The notes below the pieces were generated by a model. It was not told the DNA's origin. It ran no database searches and saw only the letters and a program-made list of their open reading frames with translations. From Heliobacterium mobile (GTDB lineage Bacteria > Bacillota > Desulfitobacteriia > Heliobacteriales > Heliobacteriaceae), in assembly GCF_009720735.1 (NCBI RefSeq), contig NZ_WNKU01000002.1, positions 186,001-250,000 on the forward strand: a stretch of DNA of 64,000 bases, written 5' to 3'. Made by a program: the position numbers and the translations under genes. The first letter of the stretch is position 1, and each line of letters opens with the position of its first letter. Below are positions 17,866-26,693 of this stretch, piece by piece.

Positions 17866-18897
17866 CTAACTTAATCTTTTTTGCGGTAATAACACTCGTT
17901 TTAAAGCAGGGATGTTTTCCAAGACGCGGCCCGTACCCAGAGCTACCGCCGATAGCGGTTCATCAGCCAGGTATACAGGCATTCCCGTCTGCAAACTCAC
18001 CAAACGGTCAAGGCCGCGCAACAAGGAACCGCCTCCGGCCATGACAATACCATGTTCCATCAGATCAGCAGCCAATTCGGGTGGTGTTTTTTCTAAACAA
18101 ACCTTAATGGCATCAACGATGGCCGTCACCGGTTCAGAGAGGGCATGTTGAACCTCTTCAGCCGTAACGTGAATCGTTTTCGGTAGTCCAGAAACCAGGT
18201 CGCGACCTCGCACATCCATCGTTTGTTTCAGTTCTTCGGACCGGTCGAGATAAGCTGAACCGAGGGTGATTTTGATCTCTTCAGCCGTTCGCTCACCGAT
18301 AGCCAAGTTATATTGGCGTTTGATGTAAGCCGTTATGGCATCATCCATCTCGTCCCCAGCGATACGAATAGACTTAGAAGTCACGATGCCTCCTAGAGAG
18401 ATGACAGCGACTTCCGTCGTACCTCCGCCGATATCGACGATCATATTGCCGGTCGGTTCATGAACGGGAAGACCCGCGCCGATAGCTGCAGCCATCGGTT
18501 CCTCGATGAGATAAGCTTCTCTAGCGCCAGCCTGCAAAGCCGCTTCCTTAACGGCCCGTTCTTCTACAGCAGTGACACCGCAGGGGACGCAGACGACGAC
18601 ACGGACTCGAGTCAAAAAGTTCGTCGATTGCAGGGCTTTGCGGATAAAGTATTTGAGCATGGCCATAGTGACGTCAAAATCGGCGATGACACCGTCCTTC
18701 ATCGGTCGAATCGCAGTAATATTGCCCGGCGTCCGGCCAATCATCTGTTTAGCCTCTTCCCCGACAGCCATTACCGAACTCGTATCACGCTGAATCGCCA
18801 CTACCGACGGTTCCCGCAAGATAATACCCCGGCCCTTCAAATGGACGAGGGTGTTCGCGGTTCCCAGGTCGATACCCAAATCTTTTGTAAACAACAT
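17866..18897 (-). CDS. mreB: Actin-like shape protein MreB
   Basis: A 343-residue actin-fold protein. The ATP-binding signatures are visible: [13 protein letters not shown] (phosphate 1), [19 protein letters not shown] (phosphate 2) and [13 protein letters not shown] (adenosine). It makes membrane-bound filaments that orient wall synthesis. It leads the mreBCD-pbp2 genes and follows radC by 26 bases, the common radC-mreB order in Firmicutes. A paralogue such as Mbl cannot be excluded, but linkage to mreCD favours MreB. Confidence 0.95.
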   Translation of the reverse strand: MLFTKDLGIDLGTANTLVHLKGRGIILREPSVVAIQRDTSSVMAVGEEAKQMIGRTPGNITAIRPMKDGVIADFDVTMAMLKYFIRKALQSTNFLTRVRVVVCVPCGVTAVEERAVKEAALQAGAREAYLIEEPMAAAIGAGLPVHEPTGNMIVDIGGGTTEVAVISLGGIVTSKSIRIAGDEMDDAITAYIKRQYNLAIGERTAEEIKITLGSAYLDRSEELKQTMDVRGRDLVSGLPKTIHVTAEEVQHALSEPVTAIVDAIKVCLEKTPPELAADLMEHGIVMAGGGSLLRGLDRLVSLQTGMPVYLADEPLSAVALGTGRVLENIPALKRVLLPQKRLS

Positions 18898-18923
18898 GTT
18901 TCGCTCCTTATTCCAGTCGTCCT

Positions 18924-19613
18924 TCAGATATATCCGAGTTCTTTTAAACTTGAGTAACGATTATCACCGACGATGACATGATCAAGGACTTCGATACCCA
19001 ATATTCTACCTGCTTCAACAATTCGCCGCGTTATTTCTCGATCCTCCCGAGACGGCGTCGGATCTCCGCTCGGGTGGTTATGTAATAGCACCACGGCGGC
19101 CGCACTTTTGCGAATCAAGGCTTTGAAAAGTTCTCTCGGATGAACAATCGATGAGGAAAGACTGCCTACAGAAATATCTTCGATGCTCAGCACCTGATTC
19201 TTGGTGTTGAGGGCGATAGCACGAAAAAACTCTTTATCCATAAATCGCATTTCTTCCATGACCAAACGGCTTACGTCTTCCGGCGAGCGGATCGATGGTC
19301 GCGATTCGGGTGATGTGGAAGCGATCCGGCGGCCCAGTTCCACTGCTGCTTTGACTTGAGCCGATTTGGCCAAGCCTAGCCCTTTGAGAGAACTCAATTC
19401 TTCCGCTGTTGCTTCGGCCAGAAAACGCAAGCCCCCTTGGCGTAATATACGGTGGGCCAAATCGATAGCCGTCTCGCGGGTTGTTCCCGTTCGCAGCAAA
19501 ATGGCCAGCAATTCGGCGTTCGTCAATGCTTGCGGCCCTGCCGACAAGAGTCGTTCCCGCGGTCGAAGGTCTTCAGGCATGTCTTTGATGGTCAAGCGAT
19601 ACGCTTCTTCCAT
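18924..19613 (-). CDS. radC: RadC-family JAB/MPN domain protein
   Basis: A 229-residue protein with an N-terminal helix-hairpin-helix part ([20 protein letters not shown]) and a C-terminal JAB1/MPN-type metal site ([21 protein letters not shown]). The historic link to DNA repair is not well supported; the biochemical role remains uncertain. Gene order maf-radC-mreB is conserved in Firmicutes and is seen here. The ATG at 19613 is followed by a typical family N-terminus ([17 protein letters not shown]). Confidence 0.93.
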   Translation of the reverse strand: MEEAYRLTIKDMPEDLRPRERLLSAGPQALTNAELLAILLRTGTTRETAIDLAHRILRQGGLRFLAEATAEELSSLKGLGLAKSAQVKAAVELGRRIASTSPESRPSIRSPEDVSRLVMEEMRFMDKEFFRAIALNTKNQVLSIEDISVGSLSSSIVHPRELFKALIRKSAAAVVLLHNHPSGDPTPSREDREITRRIVEAGRILGIEVLDHVIVGDNRYSSLKELGYI

Positions 19614-19671
19614 GGTTAATCCCCCTTTTTTTCAGGGGAACCGTCGAAACCAATGCCGGAAATAGAATGCG

Positions 19672-20286
19672 TTATGAACCGCCTTTGTTCCCTTTCGTTC
19701 CTAGACGCAACAAGGAAAATCCCCAATCACGAAGGAGCTTGTCCAGCCGTACCAAGGGTAAGCCAACTACATTGAAATAGTCTCCATCCAATCCTTCGAC
19801 GAGCAGAGAGGCCAGTCCTTGAATGCCGTAAGCTCCAGCTTTATCCATGCAGTCTCCCGTAGAGACATATAGATCGACATCTTCAACAGTCAATCTTCGA
19901 AAATAAACTGTTGTTTCTTCGTATCCGGTCCTTTCTCCAACTATTTGCCCTTTTTCAACGCGAAAGAGAGCTAGACCAGTGATCACCTTGTGGGCTCGAC
20001 CAGACAGGCGGAGCAGCATCTCTTTCGCCTGCTCTAGTGACTTCGGTTTTCCAAGTACTTCGCCTTCAATCAGAACGATGGTATCGGCACCGAGCACGAC
20101 CCCTTCTTGTACTTGTTCAGCTACAGAATGAGCTTTTCCCCGAGCTAATGTTAGGGCTTGTTGTTCCGGAGGCAGTTCTTCTACTCCTGCCTCAGGAAAA
20201 TTGCTTGGACAAACTTCAAAAGCGATCCCCAGTTCAGAAAGTAACTGGCGTCGGCGAGGCGACGCCGAAGCCAAGATCAAATTCAA
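19672..20286 (-). CDS. maf: Maf-family nucleotide pyrophosphatase
   Basis: A 204-residue protein with the Maf signatures LASASPRRRQLLSELG and VLGADTIVLIEGEVLGKP, and a later YGIQGLASLLVEGLDGDYFNVVGLP. Maf enzymes hydrolyse non-canonical or excess nucleoside triphosphates (often dTTP/UTP) and in Bacillus affect septum formation. I chose the TTG at 20286, nine bases after AGGAG, which gives MNLILASASPRR; the ORF to 20343 has 19 extra non-family residues. It lies between the DUF4321 gene and radC. Confidence 0.93.
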   Translation of the reverse strand: MNLILASASPRRRQLLSELGIAFEVCPSNFPEAGVEELPPEQQALTLARGKAHSVAEQVQEGVVLGADTIVLIEGEVLGKPKSLEQAKEMLLRLSGRAHKVITGLALFRVEKGQIVGERTGYEETTVYFRRLTVEDVDLYVSTGDCMDKAGAYGIQGLASLLVEGLDGDYFNVVGLPLVRLDKLLRDWGFSLLRLGTKGNKGGS

Positions 20287-20311
20287 TGCAAACCACTCCT
20301 GGTAAAATCGG

Positions 20312-20569
20312 TTAGAGCCGTCGATAGACGAAGATACCGGCAATCATTCCGAGGGCACCAGCTAAATTCAACTTTATGCCTAATCCCAATGTGACACTAA
20401 AGGATACTAAGTTGAAATTGGCTGGTCCTAAATCTACGTTTTTACTGTATTTAAGTACAGGGACGACAGGGCTTAGTGCTTCACCAATTAAACTGCCAAC
20501 GATGGCTCCGGCGATCAATAGGATGATGAGCATCCCAGCCTGACCGGCGCCTCCACGGAAACCTTTCAA
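20312..20569 (-). CDS. DUF4321 small membrane protein
   Basis: An 85-residue protein with two hydrophobic segments (MLIILLIAGAIVGSLIGEAL and LAGALGMIAGIFVY) around a central LGPANFNLVSFSVTLGLGIKL stretch. This is the DUF4321 pattern, a family of unknown function often encoded beside maf in Clostridia, as here, 25 bases upstream of it. Confidence 0.78.
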   Translation of the reverse strand: MKGFRGGAGQAGMLIILLIAGAIVGSLIGEALSPVVPVLKYSKNVDLGPANFNLVSFSVTLGLGIKLNLAGALGMIAGIFVYRRL

Positions 20570-20591
20570 AGGCCTGACCCCCTGTGCTCGG

Positions 20592-20618
20592 AAAAAGGAA
20601 AGCCGGGAACACTCCCGG
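20592..20618 (-). terminator. Weak terminator-like hairpin before the DUF4321 gene
   Basis: The minus strand has a CCGGGA/TCCCGG stem (20603-20608 with 20613-20618) followed by CTTTCCTTTTTC. The T-tract is interrupted, so it may only partly separate the aminomutase-like genes from maf-mreB. Confidence 0.5.
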
Positions 20619-20689
20619 TCTTCCCGGATAACTTGAATCTATTTCGTCAGAATGCCTGAAATTCCTCCTCTTAAATTTGTTTTCTTACT

Positions 20690-21769
20690 TTAGAACCCAA
20701 TTGTTTTTCTCCAGAGCGATCGCGCGCCTTTTCGTTTGACATCCATCACGGGAATTCGAATTTTCCGGCCGATTCTCCCTTCAAGCAATCCTGCCTGTAG
20801 AAAGCGAGCTTGATAGGTCTGGCTGCCCGGATCATATTCCGGATAGAAGGGGTTCACCGTTACCATCAGAAGCGGAACGTTTTTCCGTACAAAGGGACGT
20901 AAGCCCAATGATTTCAACTGTTCCAACATGAAATAGGTCTCTTCCGGTAAGTCACTCAGCAATAGGCTAATGGCGTCTCGGAAATAAATGGGCCATTGCT
21001 TCAATCTTGTTCCCACTGCAGTCAGCAATGAGCGAATCGCTTTGGTAGTCACTAAAGGCGGCATCTGGATCGTGCCTTCCACATGCTCTTGGGGAAGAAA
21101 ATCAATCAGTTCTTTGGCCAGACTTTCTCCATCTTCCGATGTGAGCAATTGGGTACCTGAAAAAGGCAAAGAGACCCATCCCTCTCCTCGTCGCCATGCC
21201 ACACCGCCCTTATCGCCAAATAAGGCCGGAGAGCGATACGGAAGTTCAAAAATGTGGGCGATACTTTCCGTCTCCCGGGCCAATCGTTGAGGATCGACGA
21301 TGCGAGCTGCGCCGGTTGCCAAGATCAGACCGTCCACTTCGACCATGGGAGCAATCCGGTTGAGGGCACCGTCGACCATGAGAAGGTCTGGTCGATAGCG
21401 AGTCAAGGCCTTTTTCACACGGCCCACCTCAACCGATTTGTTTGGCCCAGCGATCACTACTAATCCTGGATCGATGACTTCGCCAATCACAATTGAGCCT
21501 AAGGCACTCCTTATGAATGTATCTTCGAGGATACGGATATTGGCGCTGGAGACGGTTAGACATTTGCGGGCTGTGGCAACAATCGTACCCCTTTGTACGG
21601 GAAGGCGTGGTTTTGGCAAACCAGTGATATTGTCCCATTCTTCCCCGTCATAACCGATGGAAGTGATGGCGATTCGGCGATGACGGCGATAAGCTTCTCG
21701 CAACAGTGCCGAAGCGGTCGTCGTTTTTCCGGTGTTTTTGGCAGTCCCGGCGATACCGATCGTTTTCAT
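20690..21769 (-). CDS. P-loop ATPase coupled to the aminomutase-like gene (KamB/reactivase-like candidate)
   Basis: A 359-residue protein beginning with a BioD/MobB-style P-loop (GIAGTAKNTGKTTTASALL), the spacing seen in SIMIBI-class NTPases. The middle has LVVIAGPNKSVEVGRVKKAL and DLLMVDGALNRIAPM, likely Walker-B-like and switch regions. The ATG overlaps the stop of the B12/aminomutase gene as ATGA, so both are made together. By position and size it resembles KamB, encoded beside lysine 5,6-aminomutase and thought to help reactivate it; that link is from memory of the family and unproven here. No MutS-like KamC gene is in the window. Confidence 0.6.
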   Translation of the reverse strand: MKTIGIAGTAKNTGKTTTASALLREAYRRHRRIAITSIGYDGEEWDNITGLPKPRLPVQRGTIVATARKCLTVSSANIRILEDTFIRSALGSIVIGEVIDPGLVVIAGPNKSVEVGRVKKALTRYRPDLLMVDGALNRIAPMVEVDGLILATGAARIVDPQRLARETESIAHIFELPYRSPALFGDKGGVAWRRGEGWVSLPFSGTQLLTSEDGESLAKELIDFLPQEHVEGTIQMPPLVTTKAIRSLLTAVGTRLKQWPIYFRDAISLLLSDLPEETYFMLEQLKSLGLRPFVRKNVPLLMVTVNPFYPEYDPGSQTYQARFLQAGLLEGRIGRKIRIPVMDVKRKGARSLWRKTIGF

Positions 21770-23592
21770 TTCTCCGTAACGGTACCTCTCCCTCCACGAC
21801 CAGGGTAGGCTCCTTCTTCCTTACTGCCCAGCAGGCCAGCGTATAGAGCTTCCACAAAAGTGGGGGATTGAGCCACTTCTTTTAGAACAGCTTCTATTTT
21901 ATCTACCATTTCGTCTGCCCATTGCTGTGCATGGACTGTGGGCGTTATGCGGCCTTCTCCGAAAAAGCGAAACCCTTCAGCTACAGCCTGAAGTGTGTCC
22001 ACTCGAGAGGCAGCGATGATCGGGCCTCCCGAATAGGCTTCGTCAGAGGAAGCGATGGAAATTGCATCGACGCGCAAGGATGCGGCCAAGGCTGCATGGA
22101 GAGAGGTGGTCATAGAGGACTGGACTCGGTCTTCCGTCTGTGTCAGGAAACCGATCGGCGCCCCAGGCCAAAGTGGTGCGTCGATGATGCTACGCAGAGC
22201 TTCTATCTTGGCAGCGTTAAAATCGATATAGTTGTTGATCATTTGACCGCCGATCATCACTTCAGGGCTGTAGGAGAACAGCGGTTGCAAGATCGGTCTT
22301 GCACCGAGGCGACGCCCTAAGGCTGTGACGATTAGCATGCCGGCAAAGGCTTTATGGGCAGGAACACCGGCCAACTCTTCATTGGTCACTACATCAAAAG
22401 GAAGTTTATATTTCACAGCCATGCGTATGGCTTCGATTCCGTCAACAGTGAGACGAGCCGGATCGGTCCCGGCAGCTAAGGAGCCATAGGCGATATTGAT
22501 TTTCGTCAAGTCAGCGCCGAGTTTTCCCGCCAATACGACCGTCTCAGCCGTGTTCAGTCCCCGGTGAGCTCGTACCTGCCAGAGTGTGGAAGCTTCCAAG
22601 GCCGCCTTGATCCAGGATAAATTTTCTGGAGTGACGACTGAACCGTCTTCTTGATGGGTTAAGAAACCGCCGATAAAGCCCTCCGTCCGAGCGCCCCAAG
22701 AAGGATCAAAGTGGACGACACCGTCAGCTCCCCATGCTTCACAGACTTTGATATGGGCGATATCCATAAAAGGACAGCCTGTGCCGTATTGGATGAAGAC
22801 TTTAGGTTGTCCTTCTACATGCTGCACCTTGCTTACGGTCATGCGGCTCTTCGTCTTGGTTAGATAATCTTCTAATCGAGCGATTTCCTGGTCTGTCTGA
22901 CGCCTTGTTTTCGGGTGGACTTCTCCTTTTCGATGAAATGCCTGGGGCACGGGATCACACAGTTGTGCATAGGCTTCCGAGAATTCACGACTCACCTTGC
23001 CTTGACGGAAGCTCTCTACATCCCAGCTTTCATCACGAAGGCGTGAACGCAAAATTCCCGGAGAAATTTTCCCCTCGCTCCAGGTGAGGATGTTAGTGAC
23101 GATCTTTTCGAGCAGGTTTCCGATGCCTGCGTGGCGATATTCATAAGCATAACCGGCTGTGATATCCTTTTTTTGTTTTTTCGCACCAGCCAAGTCTGGT
23201 TGATAGGGCCGCCCCTCTACAAAGGCTACCACCTCTTCCACAGAAGTACCTGGCCCAAAACCGGCATCAAAACCCAGTTCTGCTGCCAACTCAGGACGTA
23301 CCGCCATGCCTCCCACAACTAAAGCCGTCTTATCCCGGAGCCCAGCAGCGTCAGCTAGATCGACAAAACGACCGAGCACTTCGCCTACACCATAGCCCAA
23401 GGTTCGGCTGATCATCACGTGGTCCGGATGTTCTTTCCCCATGATGGAGACGATCTCTTCCGGCGGCAGGTCCGGTGGAAGCAACATTGTTTGATGCCCA
23501 GCTTGCTCCAGCCCACGGCGGATCATTTTTAAGCCGATGTCATGAACCGGGTCGAGAGGAACTAAGAGTATTTTTCTGCGTTCAAAGGCCAT
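21766..23592 (-). CDS. Fused B12-binding and aminomutase-like TIM-barrel protein (permuted OraE/KamDE type)
   Basis: A 608-residue protein. Residues 5-125 are a Rossmann-type cobalamin domain closest to KamE/OraE: RRKILLVPLDPVHDIGLKM, ISRTLG (Ser62) and GG-x13-DAGFGPG (94-115). Residues about 265-560 look like the KamD/OraE barrel (GADGVV, GARTEGFIGG, SSDEAYSGGPI). In the known enzymes the B12 domain is C-terminal or a separate subunit; here it comes first. Lys7 aligns with the lysine that binds PLP in those enzymes. The B12 motif is DxxHxxG (Asp14, His17, Gly20) rather than DxHxxG. The expected chemistry is an AdoCbl/PLP 1,2-amino shift on an unknown amino acid. The start follows AAGGA and the small-subunit stop by 5 bases. 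Confidence 0.72.
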   Translation of the reverse strand: MAFERRKILLVPLDPVHDIGLKMIRRGLEQAGHQTMLLPPDLPPEEIVSIMGKEHPDHVMISRTLGYGVGEVLGRFVDLADAAGLRDKTALVVGGMAVRPELAAELGFDAGFGPGTSVEEVVAFVEGRPYQPDLAGAKKQKKDITAGYAYEYRHAGIGNLLEKIVTNILTWSEGKISPGILRSRLRDESWDVESFRQGKVSREFSEAYAQLCDPVPQAFHRKGEVHPKTRRQTDQEIARLEDYLTKTKSRMTVSKVQHVEGQPKVFIQYGTGCPFMDIAHIKVCEAWGADGVVHFDPSWGARTEGFIGGFLTHQEDGSVVTPENLSWIKAALEASTLWQVRAHRGLNTAETVVLAGKLGADLTKINIAYGSLAAGTDPARLTVDGIEAIRMAVKYKLPFDVVTNEELAGVPAHKAFAGMLIVTALGRRLGARPILQPLFSYSPEVMIGGQMINNYIDFNAAKIEALRSIIDAPLWPGAPIGFLTQTEDRVQSSMTTSLHAALAASLRVDAISIASSDEAYSGGPIIAASRVDTLQAVAEGFRFFGEGRITPTVHAQQWADEMVDKIEAVLKEVAQSPTFVEALYAGLLGSKEEGAYPGRGGRGTVTEK

Positions 23593-23597
23593 CGTCC

Positions 23598-23852
23598 TTA
23601 ACCTCGCTTTTCCCCGTCATCGATTTGGCGCACCCAGGCATAATCCTGTCCAGGTCGATAAATATAGGCCCGGACACGGATCCTAGCACCAGGACCGCCA
23701 AAACGGATAAAAACCAAGTCCACATCTTGAAAGCCCAGCGACTTCATCAAACGGATCGCCAACTCTTTTCCTTCCTCTTCACTGGAGCAGACCAGAAAAG
23801 TCTCCAGATCGAGAGCATCCATGACGCGGGAAAGAACTCCCTGTGCCACCAT
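23598..23852 (-). CDS. Small protein resembling the OAM dimerisation domain (84 aa)
   Basis: The start is the ATG at 23852 behind AAAGGAGG; a longer ORF to 23882 lacks a signal. The segment SSEEEGKELAIRLMKSLGFQ followed by a beta-rich VDLVFIRFGGPGARIRV resembles the OAM dimerisation domain that precedes the B12 domain in KamE and OraE (there a pattern of A-x3-A-x5-MGLEE then an alternating strand). Here it would be a free subunit for the 608-residue protein encoded five bases downstream. The match is by eye and short, so the assignment is moderate. Confidence 0.55.
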   Translation of the reverse strand: MVAQGVLSRVMDALDLETFLVCSSEEEGKELAIRLMKSLGFQDVDLVFIRFGGPGARIRVRAYIYRPGQDYAWVRQIDDGEKRG

Positions 23853-23949
23853 ATTTCCTCCTTTAGATCTCATCCATGGCATGAGCAGATCTTCTCGGAT
23901 AAGTTGGGATTATTTTCTCCCTAGGAGGCTGTTTTTATTTCCCGGTAAT

Positions 23950-23984
23950 AAAAAAGGAAAGACTCGCCGTAGAGATCGGCGAGT
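23950..23984 (-). terminator. Intrinsic terminator between transporter and aminomutase-like genes
   Basis: The minus strand has an ACTCGCCG/CGGCGAGT stem (23962-23969 with 23977-23984) followed by CTTTCCTTTTTT. It falls between the transporter and the small subunit, so the two halves of the cluster may be separate or attenuated transcripts. Confidence 0.75.
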
Positions 23985-24010
23985 AGTTCCATCTTAAAAC
24001 TTGTTGCCTT

Positions 24011-25384
24011 TTACATCAGGAAGATAGCAACCAATGTTGTCGCGGCGAGGCCAGCTATGACAGGGACAAAGTTGCGTCGTGCCAATTCGATGGGGTTTAC
24101 TCCGGCAATAGCTGCCACGGGGATTAGACCCCAGGGAATGATGGTCCCACCGCCTGTCCATACCCCGGCAATTTGGCCAAGGGCTGCTAAAGTCGCTACA
24201 TTTAATTCAACGGCCTTACCAAAAGTGGCTGCGATGGAGCCAACCAGCGGCAATGGAGAGAATCCAGAACCATCGAGACCGACGATCATTCCTGCCGCTA
24301 ATTCGATGATGGCAATGAAGGCTTTGTTTAGCGGTACCGCAGAAGACAAAGCGAGTCCCACGTCTTCCAAAAAACCAGGGGCACCTTTTCCGAGGATTTG
24401 TGCTGATAGCTCTCCTTTGCCCAAGAAGAAGAATCCACCGATGATGATGACGGGAGCGAAGATTTTTATCCCAAACATGAACCCGTCTCGGACGAAATCG
24501 GTAATTTTCTCCAAAGACTCAACGCCATATTTGAGGATCGAACCTAATGCCAACAGCAGAGCTGCAGTGCCCCCGACTAGAGCCGTAGCATCACCGCCCT
24601 TAAGATCAAAGGCGAGCATGGCCCATACATCTGCGATGAAGGCTAAGGGTACTAGAACAGCAAAGACATAGGAAAGGTTTGTGATTTCCACTTGTTTTTG
24701 CTCTTTCTCAAAAGCCAGCCTCTCTTGGTCATGTTTGGCACGATTAGTATTAATGTCTCGCTTCACCTGAATATAGGCGATGATCGTCGTAACTAAAGCC
24801 ATAACGATAATCAGCGGAACCGACGCACGGATCAAAGCCGACGGATCCAGGCCAGCCGCTTTAGCGGTAATCGTTGGTGCCCCTTGAATCACATAGTCTG
24901 TGGAAAGCCCGATACCGTGGCCAAAGAGGTTCATGGCCATCGCCGCTCCCATGGTCGGTAAACCGGCCCGGACGGCAATGGGAAGCATGATTCCACCGAT
25001 GAGAGCCACTGCCGGTGAGGGCCAGACAAACCAGGAGACGATGAGCATGGCGATCCCCAGAATCCAAAAGGCGATATCGGCATTCACCATCAACTTGGCA
25101 GCGGGACGCATGATCAGGTAGTCAGCACCTAACTCTGTGAGTACTTTAGACATGGCTACGATTAGGGAGATGACCACGATAATCCCCAGAAACTCGGTAC
25201 CTGCAACGACCAGAGCGTTAAAGACCGATTGGATCGCCCCAACCAGTTTCCCCGAATACATCCAACCGATGTGTAAAATACCGATGATACAGGGAATCAA
25301 CGGATCTCGTCGCAAGCCCATGACGACGATCACGACGAGTACGTAAAAGAGAAAGATCCAGTGTAATGTTGTTAAGGTAACCAT
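24011..25384 (-). CDS. Multi-pass transporter of the ion-transporter superfamily type (substrate unknown)
   Basis: A 457-residue protein with about 11-12 hydrophobic helices and a charged cytoplasmic loop near residue 215 (RAKHDQERLAFEKEQKQ). Repeated motifs such as NLFGHGIGLSTDYVIQGAP and AGMIVGLDGSGFSPLPLVG resemble the re-entrant regions of GntP/DctM-like carriers, but I cannot name the family with certainty. It begins 10 bases after the flavoprotein gene, with AGGAGGTG before its ATG, and closes that operon ahead of a terminator. Import of the substrate of the neighbouring catabolic-looking enzymes is the natural guess. Confidence 0.6.
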   Translation of the reverse strand: MVTLTTLHWIFLFYVLVVIVVMGLRRDPLIPCIIGILHIGWMYSGKLVGAIQSVFNALVVAGTEFLGIIVVISLIVAMSKVLTELGADYLIMRPAAKLMVNADIAFWILGIAMLIVSWFVWPSPAVALIGGIMLPIAVRAGLPTMGAAMAMNLFGHGIGLSTDYVIQGAPTITAKAAGLDPSALIRASVPLIIVMALVTTIIAYIQVKRDINTNRAKHDQERLAFEKEQKQVEITNLSYVFAVLVPLAFIADVWAMLAFDLKGGDATALVGGTAALLLALGSILKYGVESLEKITDFVRDGFMFGIKIFAPVIIIGGFFFLGKGELSAQILGKGAPGFLEDVGLALSSAVPLNKAFIAIIELAAGMIVGLDGSGFSPLPLVGSIAATFGKAVELNVATLAALGQIAGVWTGGGTIIPWGLIPVAAIAGVNPIELARRNFVPVIAGLAATTLVAIFLM

Positions 25385-25394
25385 GCTTCACCTC

Positions 25395-26681
25395 CTAGGA
25401 GACCGGCTTGGCAAAGACATCAGAGAGACCCGCCGCACCTACTCGTTGACGAATAGCGTTGACATCCGTCGTATAAAGGCCTTTTTCCTGCATCCGTTGG
25501 AAATAAACAGAGCCGGAGAAGGTGTACTTTTTCGTGAGTCCCTCGTCAGTCTGCATCTGTTCGTTCACGTGAGCGATAGCATCTCCGACAGCAAGCGAAG
25601 GAGAAATTTCCAACAGCGGTTTGTTCAAGGTAAGGCGAACGGCGTTATGCCCAGCCAGTGTTCCTGTGACAATAGCCTCCGTGTGTCCCACCAGAAGACC
25701 CGCTTTCTCTCCGGCACAGAAGAGATTCTGTACGTCCCCTTTTACTTTGAGATGATTGTCGCGAGGACACATACCGATGTAACGCATAGAGTTACCGATA
25801 CCGCCGGAATAGGGATCTTCAAAGCGAGCGTTTTCGAAGCCGGGAATATGACGAAGCTTGTCCAAAGGATAGTAAGGAGTCATCAGCTTCGCATGACCTG
25901 TATCCAAAAGGATCACGTTCTCGGCAAACTCTTTGAGCGCATATTGTTGGCATGCCTTTTTGGAGAGGGCGTCTTCCTTGCGCAGTTCTTCTGGAATCGG
26001 TACAACAGCCACGCCGGTTTTATTCAGGGTATCAATGATATCATCGCGAATGGAATCTTTGTGCAATTTACAAGAACCGGACATGGCACCGAAACTGCCA
26101 TCTCCTTTTTTCCCGATGATCTCTTTAATTCCAGCTTTACCGGCGATAGATACGCGTCCGCCAAAGGTGGGACAACGATAGATACACATGGCGCAACCGT
26201 TGCCGTACTTGCCGCAGTTGCCTTGCGGTCCGGCAGTTCCGCTGGCGTCGATAAATACATCACCAGCGATCGCGTCGGTCTCGTCGATGACTACAGCGGT
26301 GATTTTAGAACCTTCCATGTGTATGTCCCGTACTCTTGCCAAGGTCCGAAATTCGATATTTTTATACTGGGACAAACGGTTGCGAACAGCTGGTTCTACC
26401 TTCGCTACGTCGTAGAGATTGGCATGTTTATGGCCTGGGAATTCGATGTTTTTATGGCGGGAGACCTGATCGCAAACTTCGAACAGGTCTCCACCACCCA
26501 TGGCAAACATCTCTTCCGTAGCCGTAAAGCGGCCGTTGTTGCGCATGATACCGCCGACTAGACCAGTGCCCAGCAACATGTCAGTCCGTTCAAGCATAAC
26601 AACATCGGCGCCAGCCTTTGCCGCTGCGATCGCTGCGGCACATCCAGCCCATCCTCCGCCGACAACTACTACTTTTGCCAC
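25395..26681 (-). CDS. FAD-dependent oxidoreductase (GidA-like fold) with Cys cluster
   Basis: A 428-residue flavoprotein. The dinucleotide-binding GxGxxG is at residues 8-13 (VVVVGGGWAGCAAAIAAAKAG), DVFIDASGTAG is the second FAD contact, and LFCAGEKAGLLVGHTEAIVTG is the C-terminal FAD motif of GidA/TrmFO-like proteins. Cys156, Cys163, Cys166 and Cys170 form a cluster (NCGKYGNGCAMCIYRC) that could hold an iron-sulfur centre. Substrate unknown; oxidation of an amino acid or intermediate is an inference from context. It lies between the PLP enzyme and the transporter with gaps of 12 and 10 bases. Confidence 0.75.
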   Translation of the reverse strand: MAKVVVVGGGWAGCAAAIAAAKAGADVVMLERTDMLLGTGLVGGIMRNNGRFTATEEMFAMGGGDLFEVCDQVSRHKNIEFPGHKHANLYDVAKVEPAVRNRLSQYKNIEFRTLARVRDIHMEGSKITAVVIDETDAIAGDVFIDASGTAGPQGNCGKYGNGCAMCIYRCPTFGGRVSIAGKAGIKEIIGKKGDGSFGAMSGSCKLHKDSIRDDIIDTLNKTGVAVVPIPEELRKEDALSKKACQQYALKEFAENVILLDTGHAKLMTPYYPLDKLRHIPGFENARFEDPYSGGIGNSMRYIGMCPRDNHLKVKGDVQNLFCAGEKAGLLVGHTEAIVTGTLAGHNAVRLTLNKPLLEISPSLAVGDAIAHVNEQMQTDEGLTKKYTFSGSVYFQRMQEKGLYTTDVNAIRQRVGAAGLSDVFAKPVS

Positions 26682-26693
26682 GGCTTGACCTCC

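Noticed and set aside
25383-26561. A 392-codon plus-strand ORF antisense to the flavoprotein
   Set aside because: It has no recognisable domain, low-complexity-free but unfamily-like composition, and lies wholly opposite a gene with clear FAD motifs. Other long antisense ORFs (in valS at 34255-34932, in korA at 51825-52496, in the kinase at 55093-55752) were dropped for the same reason.
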